Counted from the first letter of the stretch, positions 47,739-57,093 are shown. The stretch is 57,421 nucleotides of DNA from a virus (IMGVR_UViG_3300031566_000036:1-57421), one strand, 5' to 3'. Notes: generated from the letters alone by a model not told the origin. Translations and numbers: made by a program.

Positions 47739-48182
47739 TTAAGATGCGAGGTTAATCCAAGCTTGCACAGCGTTCATCCGCAATTTTTCATCGAGCTTCG
47801 AATCATCGTTGATACGAATGGTGCACCAACCACCGCCCTTAGTAAAAACTTTTAGGTTCTTACCTTTGGGTATTTTGTATTGGCTGGTGATGTCATCACC
47901 GAGTGACTCTTCTGAATCTTTTTTAAGTCCATCAACTGTCGGTAATTCCGGGGTCTCCGAATCAAGTGCAGTTCTCATAACCGCACTTGACATCGGAATT
48001 CCCGGAGCAAGATCTGGTGCAGGTGAATCATCGCTGGTCATTAACCGCTCGAACTTTTTTGGGAAACACTTTACTAAGTCTGTATCTGACTCAAGTGTAT
48101 CGCCCGCTTTATAAACGGTTGGAACACCTTCAGCGTTCGGTTGTGTATGATTACCTGCACCTTTTTTAATTCTGAAAAACAT
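47739..48182 (-). CDS. Hypothetical head-region protein (147 aa)
   Basis: Starts at ATG 48182 behind AAAGGACTTAAC. N-terminal beta segment (MFFRIKKGAGNHT), an acidic low-complexity middle (SDDSPAPDLAPGIP, EESLGDDITS) and a C-terminal strand-helix (FTKGGGWCTIRINDDSKLDEKL). No family recognised. It sits between the major capsid protein and neck genes, suggesting a head-completion role. Confidence 0.72.
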   Translation of the reverse strand: MFFRIKKGAGNHTQPNAEGVPTVYKAGDTLESDTDLVKCFPKKFERLMTSDDSPAPDLAPGIPMSSAVMRTALDSETPELPTVDGLKKDSEESLGDDITSQYKIPKGKNLKVFTKGGGWCTIRINDDSKLDEKLRMNAVQAWINLAS

Positions 48183-48222
48183 TTGTTAAGTCCTTTCCAA
48201 AAACTTTTCGCCAAACTATTTA

Positions 48223-49290
48223 CTATGCAACGTTGCCGTGCACGATGCCGGTGTTTCCGTTAAAGTCACCTCGGATCTGCGGAACGATGATGCACATGAT
48301 TTTGAAGTTCTTTTGCATGCCGCCTTTGGTATCCCACTGTAGTGTTGTAATGTCCATGCCAACGACTACACGAACGATGTCACTGGTCATCTGAACCATC
48401 ACGACCTGATAGCCTGTCAAGAAGTCAAGGGTTTGAATGTCAGTGATACCACTCAAAGCTTTGACCCGTTCACGGAGAGTCTTATCTGATGCTGCTTTGA
48501 AGTCACCATCGAGATAAATGTCCCAACCGGGAGCGACGTACAACATCCATGGGCCGTAATGATACGCCGCGACACTGGATGCTCGCATTGTCATGACTTC
48601 ATTCAAGAATGTTGCAGCGGTCCAACCAGCTCCAGTAGGATTGGTAAGTACCTGAGTCAGTCGACCAGTGAAGTTTGTAAGACCTACAACTTGTCCCGCA
48701 CCAAATGCAAGACCGGTCGTAACGCCGAGCGTGATTTTCTCAACTGACTCACCGACTTTTCGAGCGCCGAGTTCAGCCGATGAAGTGTCGAGAGGCGAAC
48801 CACCATTTCGTGAAGTCAGAAGTTGACGCGCACTAAACATGAAGTCTTTGTGCGTGATGGGTAACGGCAAAACACCCAGCTCATATTCGGGCCTGTCATC
48901 AGGGCTCTCCCTCAGACCGTCCATACTTACAACGGCATCATTGACGTCGCCTTGCGTCTCAGTCTCAAGGACTGTTTTGCCCATGCCTTGCGGAATGGTG
49001 AATGTAAGTCCCATGCCACGAATGTCGGCGACCAATTTCAGGCGTTCTTTTGCGGCTTTAACAATCGCGTCATCGAGATACTTCCACTCATCTTTGCGAA
49101 GAGTCGCATGCGTGTTATGAACGGGCGTAACTTCCACGCGCCCCAACGCACTGACTCGCGTAACGTACGTTCCGCCGTCGTTCCCGATGAACGGCCGAAG
49201 AACGTTCACGTCGCCATTAGCTTGAAGCAGTCTGTCGACCGGGTCTCCGCTAAGGGCGCCGAGCTGTTGATATTTCTGAAGCAAATTCAT
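48223..49290 (-). CDS. Major capsid protein
   Basis: 355 residues starting at ATG 49290 behind GAAAGGAAACAT. HK97-fold pattern: N-arm, then a long helix (DDAIVKAAKERLKLVADIRG), E-loop-like LPITHKDFMFSARQLLTSR, and a P-domain with SAELGARKVGESVEKITLG, ending with beta strands (TTLQWDTKGGMQKNFKIMCI). Following protease/scaffold and decoration genes, this is the expected capsid locus. Confidence 0.9.
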   Translation of the reverse strand: MNLLQKYQQLGALSGDPVDRLLQANGDVNVLRPFIGNDGGTYVTRVSALGRVEVTPVHNTHATLRKDEWKYLDDAIVKAAKERLKLVADIRGMGLTFTIPQGMGKTVLETETQGDVNDAVVSMDGLRESPDDRPEYELGVLPLPITHKDFMFSARQLLTSRNGGSPLDTSSAELGARKVGESVEKITLGVTTGLAFGAGQVVGLTNFTGRLTQVLTNPTGAGWTAATFLNEVMTMRASSVAAYHYGPWMLYVAPGWDIYLDGDFKAASDKTLRERVKALSGITDIQTLDFLTGYQVVMVQMTSDIVRVVVGMDITTLQWDTKGGMQKNFKIMCIIVPQIRGDFNGNTGIVHGNVA

Positions 49291-49337
49291 TTATGTTTCC
49301 TTTCAAAAAACTTATTTTGTTGTCGCAGTTATAGGGG

Positions 49338-49802
49338 TTAGTTACCGCCTGTGATTCTGATGCGTGCAAGACGCTCAGTTGATGCTTCGCTACCTGTTAG
49401 GTCGAGTGCTTCCATCATGACACCGATAACAAAGATGTCAACAGCCTCACTATCGAGTGTGTCGAGGCCGATGAGTGTTCCGTCACCGCCACTTACAACT
49501 CGGTCACCGATAGCGAGGTCTACGCCATCTTGAAATCTTGCTCGAACTTCTGAGCCGAGGCCAGGAAGTATTACTGAGCAGAGTTCGTCGACTGTATAAA
49601 CTTTGTCAACGGTATTGCCTTGCAGCGCGTCTTCTTCCGCGAACATCGCTTCAGCACGGCCACCCTCTGTAGCGTGCATTGTGACATCACCGTCCGCATC
49701 CAGTTTAACGAGCATGCCGGGATAAATCCCAGCTTCTCCGGCATTATACTCTTCGTGAGTATACGGCCCTTTGGAGTGAATCCTATTATTTGTCGTAGTC
49801 AT
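49338..49802 (-). CDS. DUF2190-like capsid decoration protein
   Basis: 154 residues, starting at ATG 49802 behind AAAGGAAGCTAC. Beta-rich, with GIYPGMLVKLDADGDVTMHA and the regular Gly/Val strands of trimeric head-stabilising proteins, directly upstream of the major capsid gene. Likely trims or stabilises the mature capsid. Confidence 0.8.
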   Translation of the reverse strand: MTTTNNRIHSKGPYTHEEYNAGEAGIYPGMLVKLDADGDVTMHATEGGRAEAMFAEEDALQGNTVDKVYTVDELCSVILPGLGSEVRARFQDGVDLAIGDRVVSGGDGTLIGLDTLDSEAVDIFVIGVMMEALDLTGSEASTERLARIRITGGN

Positions 49803-49867
49803 TTGTAGCTTCCTTTATAGAATAATGTATCTTGTAGTTCGATTACTTAACTGTTTTGAGTGACCTA

Positions 49868-50434
49868 CTATTTCTTATCGGGACCGATGACCGATTGCAT
49901 GAGCATCGGCGTTTCTGCATTTTGCGTGTTACCAGTGCTAAGAACCGAAAAGTCGTTCACAGATTCATCAGCTAAAGGCTCCATCAAATTGGCAATCATT
50001 GCCAACTCAGTGTTATCTTTCAGCTCAAGCTGTTCTTTCGTAAACTGATTCCGCTCGTTTGCAGTGATATGTGTGATGTACGCGGCCTTCTGTGCGTTGT
50101 ACGTTGCAAGGCCACTTTTCAGAACGTTCCGAACCGGAGCGGGAATGCTTTCGTCGTTGACATATTCATCAACAGTTTTCGGTGGCTTCTGATTGTTCGC
50201 AGTCAGCTTGTCAGCCGCGGCCTTTTCATCGGCGGCCTTCTTTTCATTCGCGGCCAACTCTTCAGCAGCTTTCTTTGCGGCATTCTCGACTGCCGTCTTT
50301 GCGGCTAATGCTTCGGACGATACCATTTTCTCTAATGAAGCGTCGTCAAGCTTCATCAAAGTATCACGGTCAGTCTCAACCCAACTGTTGAGGTTGCTCG
50401 TGATAATGTCACTTACCATCTTTTCTTTGTTCAT
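49868..50434 (-). CDS. Nested in-frame scaffold protein
   Basis: An internal ATG at 50434 (MNKEKMVSDIITSNLN) in the protease frame is preceded by GAAAGGAAGCTCAG, the same ribosome-binding site used by true starts in this genome. The 188-residue product would be the free scaffold, like lambda Nu3 inside gene C. Helical, Ala/Lys-rich, acidic ends. Conserved logic in phages with C-Nu3 type genes. Confidence 0.75.
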   Translation of the reverse strand: MNKEKMVSDIITSNLNSWVETDRDTLMKLDDASLEKMVSSEALAAKTAVENAAKKAAEELAANEKKAADEKAAADKLTANNQKPPKTVDEYVNDESIPAPVRNVLKSGLATYNAQKAAYITHITANERNQFTKEQLELKDNTELAMIANLMEPLADESVNDFSVLSTGNTQNAETPMLMQSVIGPDKK

Positions 50435-51295
50435 CTGAGCTTCCTTTCGATTTGCAACATCATTTTCATTACCAACGAACGTTCCGTCGGGTGTACGATA
50501 TTCTGTCACTTGAACTACTTCATCAAATAAGCCGGTGACAGTCACAGCATTGTCTTTTACAGTATAATCTCCTTTAAAAAGTTTTGCATTTTTTGTAAAG
50601 ACAAAGAAGTCTGAGTAAACGTCTCTCACCCAAACGTCTAAATCTTTATTCTTTTCTTGCAACCAACTATTGAGCATTGAGCGAATGTTGTCAAATGACA
50701 TTTCATTATTAATGATTTTAATCTGTCCAGGCACTGCGTTCAACCGTAAAAATCCCGCGCCGTCTTCAATCGAGCAAGCACCTTTCAAGTCAGGCAATAA
50801 TGCCAAATGGTCTGGCCTAAAGTTTCGTGCAACGCGGTCATACTTTTCGCCGTTCCATTCACCAGACTCTGCAACGTTGTCCGTGAATAAGCCAGTTGAT
50901 AATTCCATCACTTGATTCTTTTCAATGGCCTGAGCAATACGCTCGTCGATTTTATTTGCTCGTGATTCGTCTAACCACGCTTCGGCTTTTAATTTGCCGT
51001 CTTCGAATCGTGTGTTCATTATTAGACCAACACCGCGCCTTGATAGAATATCTGAGTTGCATGCGCTCAAGGCTGAACCGTCCGGGGCGGATGGGTGATA
51101 AACTACGACTGGCTTATGATTCCATACTTGAGGTGTTTTGCTAAGTTCCTCGCTCGGATAAAACAGCGGGCCCGAAGTTCCTGCGTGTACGCCTTCTGTG
51201 AGCATCACCATCGGAGCAACAAGGTATTGCTTGTCACCGATTGTATCGTATCGTGTGTTTCCAACGAAATTAGCAGTTATTCTTTGAAAGGACAT
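49868..51295 (-). CDS. DUF2213-type prohead protease fused to scaffold
   Basis: 475 residues. The N-terminal half is a DUF2213-like capsid maturation protease: VWNHKPVVVYHP (His60), MELSTGL with Ser133, and HLALLPD (His163) form the Ser/His-type set of the prohead protease fold. From about residue 288 a charged Ala/Lys-rich region (about 345-395) and helices follow, the expected scaffold. A strong ribosome-binding site precedes an internal in-frame ATG at residue 288. Confidence 0.88.
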   Translation of the reverse strand: MSFQRITANFVGNTRYDTIGDKQYLVAPMVMLTEGVHAGTSGPLFYPSEELSKTPQVWNHKPVVVYHPSAPDGSALSACNSDILSRRGVGLIMNTRFEDGKLKAEAWLDESRANKIDERIAQAIEKNQVMELSTGLFTDNVAESGEWNGEKYDRVARNFRPDHLALLPDLKGACSIEDGAGFLRLNAVPGQIKIINNEMSFDNIRSMLNSWLQEKNKDLDVWVRDVYSDFFVFTKNAKLFKGDYTVKDNAVTVTGLFDEVVQVTEYRTPDGTFVGNENDVANRKEAQMNKEKMVSDIITSNLNSWVETDRDTLMKLDDASLEKMVSSEALAAKTAVENAAKKAAEELAANEKKAADEKAAADKLTANNQKPPKTVDEYVNDESIPAPVRNVLKSGLATYNAQKAAYITHITANERNQFTKEQLELKDNTELAMIANLMEPLADESVNDFSVLSTGNTQNAETPMLMQSVIGPDKK

Positions 51296-51305
51296 TTATT
51301 ACTCC

Positions 51306-52685
51306 TTAAATTACTTCGCGCGACCAAACTTTTGCGTTGATGAATTTTTGCCCGAGAGCTCTTGCTGCTTCAACTCGATGATGACCATCTAAAATCATAT
51401 ATCGCCCATTTCGATAAATGACTTCGATTTCCTTATACTTTTCAGGGTTAAGCGCAAGATACTTTCGTAAAGGAACTACACTTACATCGCCTTGGATACT
51501 ATGATACAGTTTATCAATTGAAATTTGTTGTCCTTTGTATAACTTTGCTCCAGACTTGCTTAAGTCTATCCCGCCGGGAAATGATGACAGAATCAAATCC
51601 TTATCGTCAAACTTAGATAAGCTTTTAAGAGCGTCCTCTTTTGAACTAAATATCGGATTTGGGGCGCCTTTACCTTGAGCCCATGCGGGTAATCGGGGGT
51701 CGTCTAATGGGCGAGCAACTTCTTTACTTTTATCAGCCCATGTAGTACCACTTGTAGGTTTAGTCTTTAATGCTGGTTTTGGGGTTCCTGGTACGGCCTG
51801 TGGCGCCTTTTTTGTCGGAACGCGGGTAATTATATCGGGTTTAGTTGTCGGCGCCCCAATAGGCCCTGAGGCCCTTTTACCAGGGACTGTTTTCGGTTGC
51901 ATGTCTGAGGGTATCCACGCGCATCGACAATTGGGATGTAAAGGAATCTGACCGCGGGCTTCGTCAATAGTATATGTTTCACCTTCCATTGAACTACACT
52001 GCTCACAAACTCTATCATCACCCGCTGTACTCCACTCGACCATTGCCGATACTTCTTCAACGTTCAATCGTTGGAATGAGTCGAGTTGTCCTTCCGCGTG
52101 TGCATGTATAATTTCAGTACGCGCGATAACGTTTGCCCGCGTGCGAGTTAACTTTTTAATGTTATCAGTTAACGACCGAGCAATTTTCGCTGGTCCTTCG
52201 CCTTTGATTAACCCATCAGATAAAATGCGCCCCATCTGTTGCGACATTGCAGCAGTGACCCCTTTGAGCTCTTCGAAGGACCGCGTCATTAGCAATTGAA
52301 CTTTGCTCATCATCTCAGGTGAATTAAAAGCGTCTCGCAAAAATTCTTGTTGTGAGCCACTGTAAAAATCAAATCTTTTATTCACATCAATGTATGCGCG
52401 CTCAACACCTTTTTTATATCCCGACTCTATATACGGTGATGTCCATGGCTCACCTGTTCCGCTAACCGTTAAAATCTTTGAGTCGACTTCTTTTTGTAGC
52501 CATTTCTTATACGCGTCAATTTTACCTGAGTCTGTTGCAAAACGCCATGCTTGGTCAGCTTGAAGAATCATCATCGGATTGACTTTTAGACCGAACGCGT
52601 CCTCTGTCACTACAAGCTTTTTAACTGCCTGAGCAAGTGAGTTGAATCTTCGTTGCATTTCAGAAACGAAACGCCTACGAATCAT
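51306..52685 (-). CDS. MuF-type head protein with C-terminal ParB-like domain
   Basis: The start chosen is ATG 52685 (MIRRRFVSEMQRRFNSL) overlapping the portal stop. GTG 52688 is possible. 459 residues. The middle has RANVIARTEIIHAHAEGQL, then EWSTAGDDRVCEQCSSMEGE and LHPNCRCAWIP, the hallmark of MuF/SPP1 gp7 head morphogenesis proteins. After a Pro/Lys/Thr linker the C-terminal ~110 residues carry RYMILDGHHRVEAARALG, a ParB/Srx-type motif. In other phages MuF domains carry toxin cargo delivered with DNA. Confidence 0.85.
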   Translation of the reverse strand: MIRRRFVSEMQRRFNSLAQAVKKLVVTEDAFGLKVNPMMILQADQAWRFATDSGKIDAYKKWLQKEVDSKILTVSGTGEPWTSPYIESGYKKGVERAYIDVNKRFDFYSGSQQEFLRDAFNSPEMMSKVQLLMTRSFEELKGVTAAMSQQMGRILSDGLIKGEGPAKIARSLTDNIKKLTRTRANVIARTEIIHAHAEGQLDSFQRLNVEEVSAMVEWSTAGDDRVCEQCSSMEGETYTIDEARGQIPLHPNCRCAWIPSDMQPKTVPGKRASGPIGAPTTKPDIITRVPTKKAPQAVPGTPKPALKTKPTSGTTWADKSKEVARPLDDPRLPAWAQGKGAPNPIFSSKEDALKSLSKFDDKDLILSSFPGGIDLSKSGAKLYKGQQISIDKLYHSIQGDVSVVPLRKYLALNPEKYKEIEVIYRNGRYMILDGHHRVEAARALGQKFINAKVWSREVI

Positions 52686-54090
52686 CACTGTTCGGGTCGG
52701 GTCTATTGTCTTCGTCAGAATCATTTAGTTCGTCTTCGTCTATTGTGTCATCTTGAAACTCTTCTGCTTCTAAGATAAACTGCTCAGCTTCTTCATCAGT
52801 ATATCCCATGACCGTGGTTAGGAATTGATGCGGTGGGATTAGCGTATTTCCACTTGAAGCGACATACTTTGCAATCGCGTCTGTTTTATCCTTCATTATC
52901 GTAGCCTCGTCCTTCGGGTCGAGCTCAGCTAAATCGGGCCATGCGACAGTGTACTCTTTTGGCTCAGATAAAATTCCTGCTGCGATTAAGCGGTCGATGA
53001 ACGGGTGAACTATTTCAACAGTGCAGTAATTCTCTTGCCGTTTTTTAATGCGACGATTCCAAGTCGTAGTATCGGCCGATGATGCAAGTTTCGCCTCTTC
53101 ACTGCCGACTAATAATCTATACGGAATTCCAAGTGTTATTCCAATTGCTTTCAAGAGCACATCAAAGTGCTCTTTTGGACTGGCTACTTGTACAGCGAGT
53201 GACTTCGCAGACACTCCGACAAGAGCCATGTACCGTTGTAGTTTATTTGAGTAATTGTCGAACTCTTCTCGAATTTCTTTTTTCTCTGTGGATGTTAAAC
53301 CAGCAGTTCGTTCGGGATTGACTTCGAATGCTAAACCCGGATACGCACCTCGCCAAAACATTTCTGCACTACCACCTAATAGTTTTTTAATATCTAATAG
53401 GTAATTATACACCTGCTGCATACGAGGCGTGCCAAATGTTTCGCTTGACAATTTACCATCAACGACGTGAATGATTCGAGTCCAATGCACGAGAATCTCT
53501 GTGCCTTCTAATTCACCGTTTAAGTTCTCTGACCTAAGGCTGTATAATAGTGGGCGACCAAATCGTGGTGATTGTGGATTCTCGTCTTTCGTGTTGATTT
53601 GAATCATCATCTCAGAGAACGGTTTTAAGTACAGCAACTTTCGTGTAGCTTTTCGCCCGGACCTTTCAGCTTTCTTGCTGCTTAAATCAACACTATTGAC
53701 ACCATCGACGGGCTCATATAATTTCTTGCCATCGTTGACGCCTATGAGCAATGCGCCGTACTGCCCGATACCCGAAAGAATGTCGAGGCGTGATAAGTAA
53801 TTGAAGATATGGAATTCTTTTTCTAAAGCTTTCCATTCTTTTTCAAACGCTGTTTCATTATCCGTTTCATCCTCAATTATTTCAGGCACAACGTTCCAAC
53901 ATTCCTCTGGCATTAAATTGTTTACGCGAGATGCAATGCCGTGTCGATTCCATGCGACGTTATAGTCACCTTGTGAAATGGTTAAAGGATAACCGCACTC
54001 ATCGTCGATGCTACGAGTCGTGTCTTGTATTAAATTTAACAGTTCACGCCGTAGAGTATTAGCGTTTTGTATGTAATCGGCTTTGTTCAT
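52675..54090 (-). CDS. Portal protein (DUF1073-like)
   Basis: The start chosen is ATG 54090 (MNKADYIQNANTLRREL), overlapping the MptE-like stop (ATGA). The N-terminal extension to 54105 lacks support. 471 residues. The region around FHIFNYLSRLDILSGIGQYGALLIGVNDG, and later GGSAEMFWRGAYPGLAFEV and SADTTTWNRRIKKRQENY, match DUF1073-type portals. The acidic C-terminal tail is typical. Confidence 0.93.
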   Translation of the reverse strand: MNKADYIQNANTLRRELLNLIQDTTRSIDDECGYPLTISQGDYNVAWNRHGIASRVNNLMPEECWNVVPEIIEDETDNETAFEKEWKALEKEFHIFNYLSRLDILSGIGQYGALLIGVNDGKKLYEPVDGVNSVDLSSKKAERSGRKATRKLLYLKPFSEMMIQINTKDENPQSPRFGRPLLYSLRSENLNGELEGTEILVHWTRIIHVVDGKLSSETFGTPRMQQVYNYLLDIKKLLGGSAEMFWRGAYPGLAFEVNPERTAGLTSTEKKEIREEFDNYSNKLQRYMALVGVSAKSLAVQVASPKEHFDVLLKAIGITLGIPYRLLVGSEEAKLASSADTTTWNRRIKKRQENYCTVEIVHPFIDRLIAAGILSEPKEYTVAWPDLAELDPKDEATIMKDKTDAIAKYVASSGNTLIPPHQFLTTVMGYTDEEAEQFILEAEEFQDDTIDEDELNDSDEDNRPDPNSDDS

Positions 54091-54728
54091 ATTCTCGTAT
54101 TCCAAAATTCATCGAAATTTATTTTTGGAAAAACATCTAAGTTGCTATCATTAGTGACATTTATAACTGAACGGTCAGGATATAATTGTCTTAGTTCAGG
54201 AGCAGCTTTTTCAAACCCACGTATCATTCGGTTATACACTTCTTGATTCGGCGTATCAATTACATAGTCATGCCAATTCGGTCGACCCTCCGCATCGAGG
54301 TGCATGTCGAACCCTAAGAGGTAAACAGTCTGTGCACCCATTATTAATGCAAGATTAATCGCGGTTGAACCAGTGTTCATATTCCAGCCTAACTTATCAG
54401 TAGCAAAGCCTGAAGCTTTACGCTCGAGTACTGTCACCCAATTAACTTTGCACTTCGTTAATAGTCGGTCAGTCGATACTACAGGATTCGGAAAAGCTTT
54501 AAGCTCATTATAAAAGTCTTTTCTCGGCGTTCGTTGATGCGTCAAAATAAACTGCCTATCACCGAAGATACAAATATCACATACATCATGACCTAATCTA
54601 AACGCGTTATTACATCCGATAGTACGTTCATTTATTAACCGACCAAAATCGAACTCACGCAGTGACGCTCCACCACCAATTATAAAAACGTCTTCACCTT
54701 TCCAAATTTCTGTGGGTTGCCAATTCAT
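54087..54728 (-). CDS. MptE/DUF115-like Rossmann protein, copy 3
   Basis: 213 residues starting at ATG 54728. EDVFIIGGGASLREFDFGRL, ERTIGCNNAFRL, and GSTAINLALIMGAQTVYLLGFDMHLDAEGRPNWHD closely match the 47088-47729 copy. The gene lies between an HNH gene and the portal gene, which it overlaps by 4 bases. Family members are linked to glycan modification or transfer. Role in the phage unknown. Confidence 0.85.
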   Translation of the reverse strand: MNWQPTEIWKGEDVFIIGGGASLREFDFGRLINERTIGCNNAFRLGHDVCDICIFGDRQFILTHQRTPRKDFYNELKAFPNPVVSTDRLLTKCKVNWVTVLERKASGFATDKLGWNMNTGSTAINLALIMGAQTVYLLGFDMHLDAEGRPNWHDYVIDTPNQEVYNRMIRGFEKAAPELRQLYPDRSVINVTNDSNLDVFPKINFDEFWNTRI

Positions 54729-54736
54729 TTACATCG

Positions 54737-55252
54737 CTATCCTACTGACAACATAAACCTTTTTGCTTTCCCGGTATTTTCAAAGCCATGACATTCACAG
54801 CAAAGACTTATCTCATTTTCAAAAGTATTGTTATAATGATTACTATCAATATGATGAACGTCGAGTTTTCGACCATTTTCTTTTTGAGTTTTACCGCATC
54901 GTTGACATCGGTATTCATCACGTTGACGAATCAACTCGCGATGACTCTCTTCTGCTTGTGAGTTAAACCCATGAATATACTGACTGTTATTTTCGCCTGT
55001 TCGGTCTAATGTTTTATTTCGCTCTATAGTCTTTTCTCGTTTCCAACACCCACAACTTACGACCGCTCCACCCCGTAAATGTAAGCCTCTTATAACTTTT
55101 TCAATTCCGCAATCACAATGACACAAGTAGTAGTCTCGTTTATTTTGTTTTGATTTGTTCACGTCGTACTTAACTATAACGTATCGACCAAATCGTTGAC
55201 CAATTATTAATTGCGGTACACTCCACTGTCGTTTATACGCGCCTTTTGGCAT
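54737..55252 (-). CDS. HNH endonuclease, paralog of the 4941-5468 protein
   Basis: 171 residues. The N-terminal zinc-like pattern YYLCHCDCG...SCGC and the C-terminal CQRCGK...GRKLDVHHIDSNHYNN...LCCECH match the 4941-5468 protein along its whole length. The start overlaps the terminase stop (TAATG). It may be a homing enzyme next to terL or, as in several phages, an HNH partner in packaging. Confidence 0.9.
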   Translation of the reverse strand: MPKGAYKRQWSVPQLIIGQRFGRYVIVKYDVNKSKQNKRDYYLCHCDCGIEKVIRGLHLRGGAVVSCGCWKREKTIERNKTLDRTGENNSQYIHGFNSQAEESHRELIRQRDEYRCQRCGKTQKENGRKLDVHHIDSNHYNNTFENEISLCCECHGFENTGKAKRFMLSVG

Positions 55253-57093
55253 TATAGTTTCCCCACTTTCATAACGCCTTCAGCTAACTTATTAAATGCG
55301 CCAGACGTTGCATCGATTTGATCTTTATACTTCGAAGCTGGGAAGTATCGCATTTCGTCAAGATATGTTTTATTCCAATCCGCTTCGACCATCCACATAT
55401 TACCACAGTTCACTTGGTCGGCGCAAGGGCCTGCTCGAACAATTTTATTTCCTGAAGCTGAACCAACAGGATCTTTTTGAATTCGATAGCCTGCGAGGTT
55501 TCGTATAGTGTAAGTCGCTTGGTCTTTGCCGCCGCTCCCGGGCTCTTGCTCAATCCAAATCCAAACAGGCTTACCATCGAACCGTGCAGTATTTTTTATG
55601 ATTGATTCACGCTCATCCATTGCCCATTGACCGCGGATGACGTCGAGTATCCAAAAGCGCCCTTCTAAATCGAGTCCCATTTTGACGCCTGCGGTATAAC
55701 AACCCGCGCCTTGTGTTCCTGCTTTGTCCCAATATCTAATTACTTGTTTCCATTTGTTTACCGGTACACCAATGGAAATTCTGTCAGGTTTGAACATAGC
55801 ACCGCCACGAGGCACGGGCGTTTGATTAAATTGACCCGCGTATCCAAATTCGCCAAGTGTTTTAAAGTTACTTTTCAGAGTTGCTCGTGATAGCCTGCGA
55901 GGGTCCAATAATCCGTCGATGTATCTTTCTCTAACCTCTGCTGGCTTAACTAAGTCACTGTCCTCAGCGGGCAAGCAAATATGTTTCACCGTTTCGTAAG
56001 TATCGAGCATGTGCTGCGTACAGTCGTTCTGATGCAAGCGCTGCATAATTAAAATTGTAGGTGTGATGTCTTTATCAACTTTACGCGTAAACAGTGTTTC
56101 GCTCATTACACGATTCGCTTTATTTAACTCGACTTCACTAACCGCTTTTTCAGGGTTCAGTGGGTCGTCGACTCCGATAAAGTGAGCGTGCATACCCGTG
56201 ACTGTGCCTTGTGTTCCGAAAGAATACCGACTACCACCTTTTGTATTTACAAAGTGTGACTTCGCGTGTTGGTCTTTTCTTAACACAACCTCAGGGAATA
56301 GTCGTTGATACTTATTACATATAACAATGTCTTTATTCTTTCGGGCTAAGTCCATCGCTAACACATCAACGTAACTTCCGCCAAGAAACCTTGATGAAGG
56401 CATTCGGGTCCATGTCCACGCTGGAAACATTATACTGGCCGCAGTAGATTTAGTTGTTCCCGGTGGAATGTTAATTATGAGGTCATACTCTTTAGGCTTA
56501 CCTGCGAATACCCGCTCAGCGACATATTGCAATTCATCCGAGATATATGAAATGTGCCAGTTCCAAACGGGTCGCTCTGCAATAATCTCGCCCCAAAATT
56601 CTTTCATGAATTCAAAAAATGATTCACGGCATATTGATGCAAGCAATTCATCTTCGTCAAATTGAACGTTGCTGCCCGCTCGTAGCGCTTCGAGTAATTC
56701 TTTTCGCTGAATGAGGGTGAGTCCAAGAGCGTCAAGCGGAGTCACCTCTGTATACTCAAGGACCCGCACCTCATCAGCTTTAATACTGGCAGCGTCATAG
56801 TCCACGTTGTCAAGCACGCACCTATCGTAGTTAGCGCCTTGTAGTTCGCCGGACATTGCGAACGTTATGTTTTCAAACTTCATTCTTGGATAGATTGCGA
56901 ACTTATTAAGGAGCGCTTGTCTCGCTGTTTCAGGGAATTGACTTAACCAAAGTCCGCGTTGTGATTCTACAAGCCACATGAGCAAAACGTCCCGCGACTG
57001 ATTTGCTTCATCATGCGGCACCTTCAAAAACGGCGAGGCGTCGAACACTGTTCGCAAATGGTCAGGACAAGATATGTCTAATGTTATACTCAT
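55252..57093 (-). CDS. terL: Terminase large subunit
   Basis: 613 residues. Walker A NIPPGTTKSTAAS (PPGTTKS 210-216), Walker B HFIGVDDPLNPEKA, and a C-terminal RNase H-type nuclease with the acidic VRYWDKAGTQ-like and LDVIRGQWAMDERE motifs. An unusually long N-terminal region (about 1-165) precedes the ATPase. The enzyme translocates and cuts DNA at the portal. The start overlaps the small upstream gene by 4 bases (ATGA). Confidence 0.95.
   Translation of the reverse strand: MSITLDISCPDHLRTVFDASPFLKVPHDEANQSRDVLLMWLVESQRGLWLSQFPETARQALLNKFAIYPRMKFENITFAMSGELQGANYDRCVLDNVDYDAASIKADEVRVLEYTEVTPLDALGLTLIQRKELLEALRAGSNVQFDEDELLASICRESFFEFMKEFWGEIIAERPVWNWHISYISDELQYVAERVFAGKPKEYDLIINIPPGTTKSTAASIMFPAWTWTRMPSSRFLGGSYVDVLAMDLARKNKDIVICNKYQRLFPEVVLRKDQHAKSHFVNTKGGSRYSFGTQGTVTGMHAHFIGVDDPLNPEKAVSEVELNKANRVMSETLFTRKVDKDITPTILIMQRLHQNDCTQHMLDTYETVKHICLPAEDSDLVKPAEVRERYIDGLLDPRRLSRATLKSNFKTLGEFGYAGQFNQTPVPRGGAMFKPDRISIGVPVNKWKQVIRYWDKAGTQGAGCYTAGVKMGLDLEGRFWILDVIRGQWAMDERESIIKNTARFDGKPVWIWIEQEPGSGGKDQATYTIRNLAGYRIQKDPVGSASGNKIVRAGPCADQVNCGNMWMVEADWNKTYLDEMRYFPASKYKDQIDATSGAFNKLAEGVMKVGKL

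Noticed and set aside
52675-54090. Prophage integration functions (integrase, repressor, att sites)
   Set aside because: None found anywhere in the window; lifestyle cannot be concluded because the genome is incomplete.
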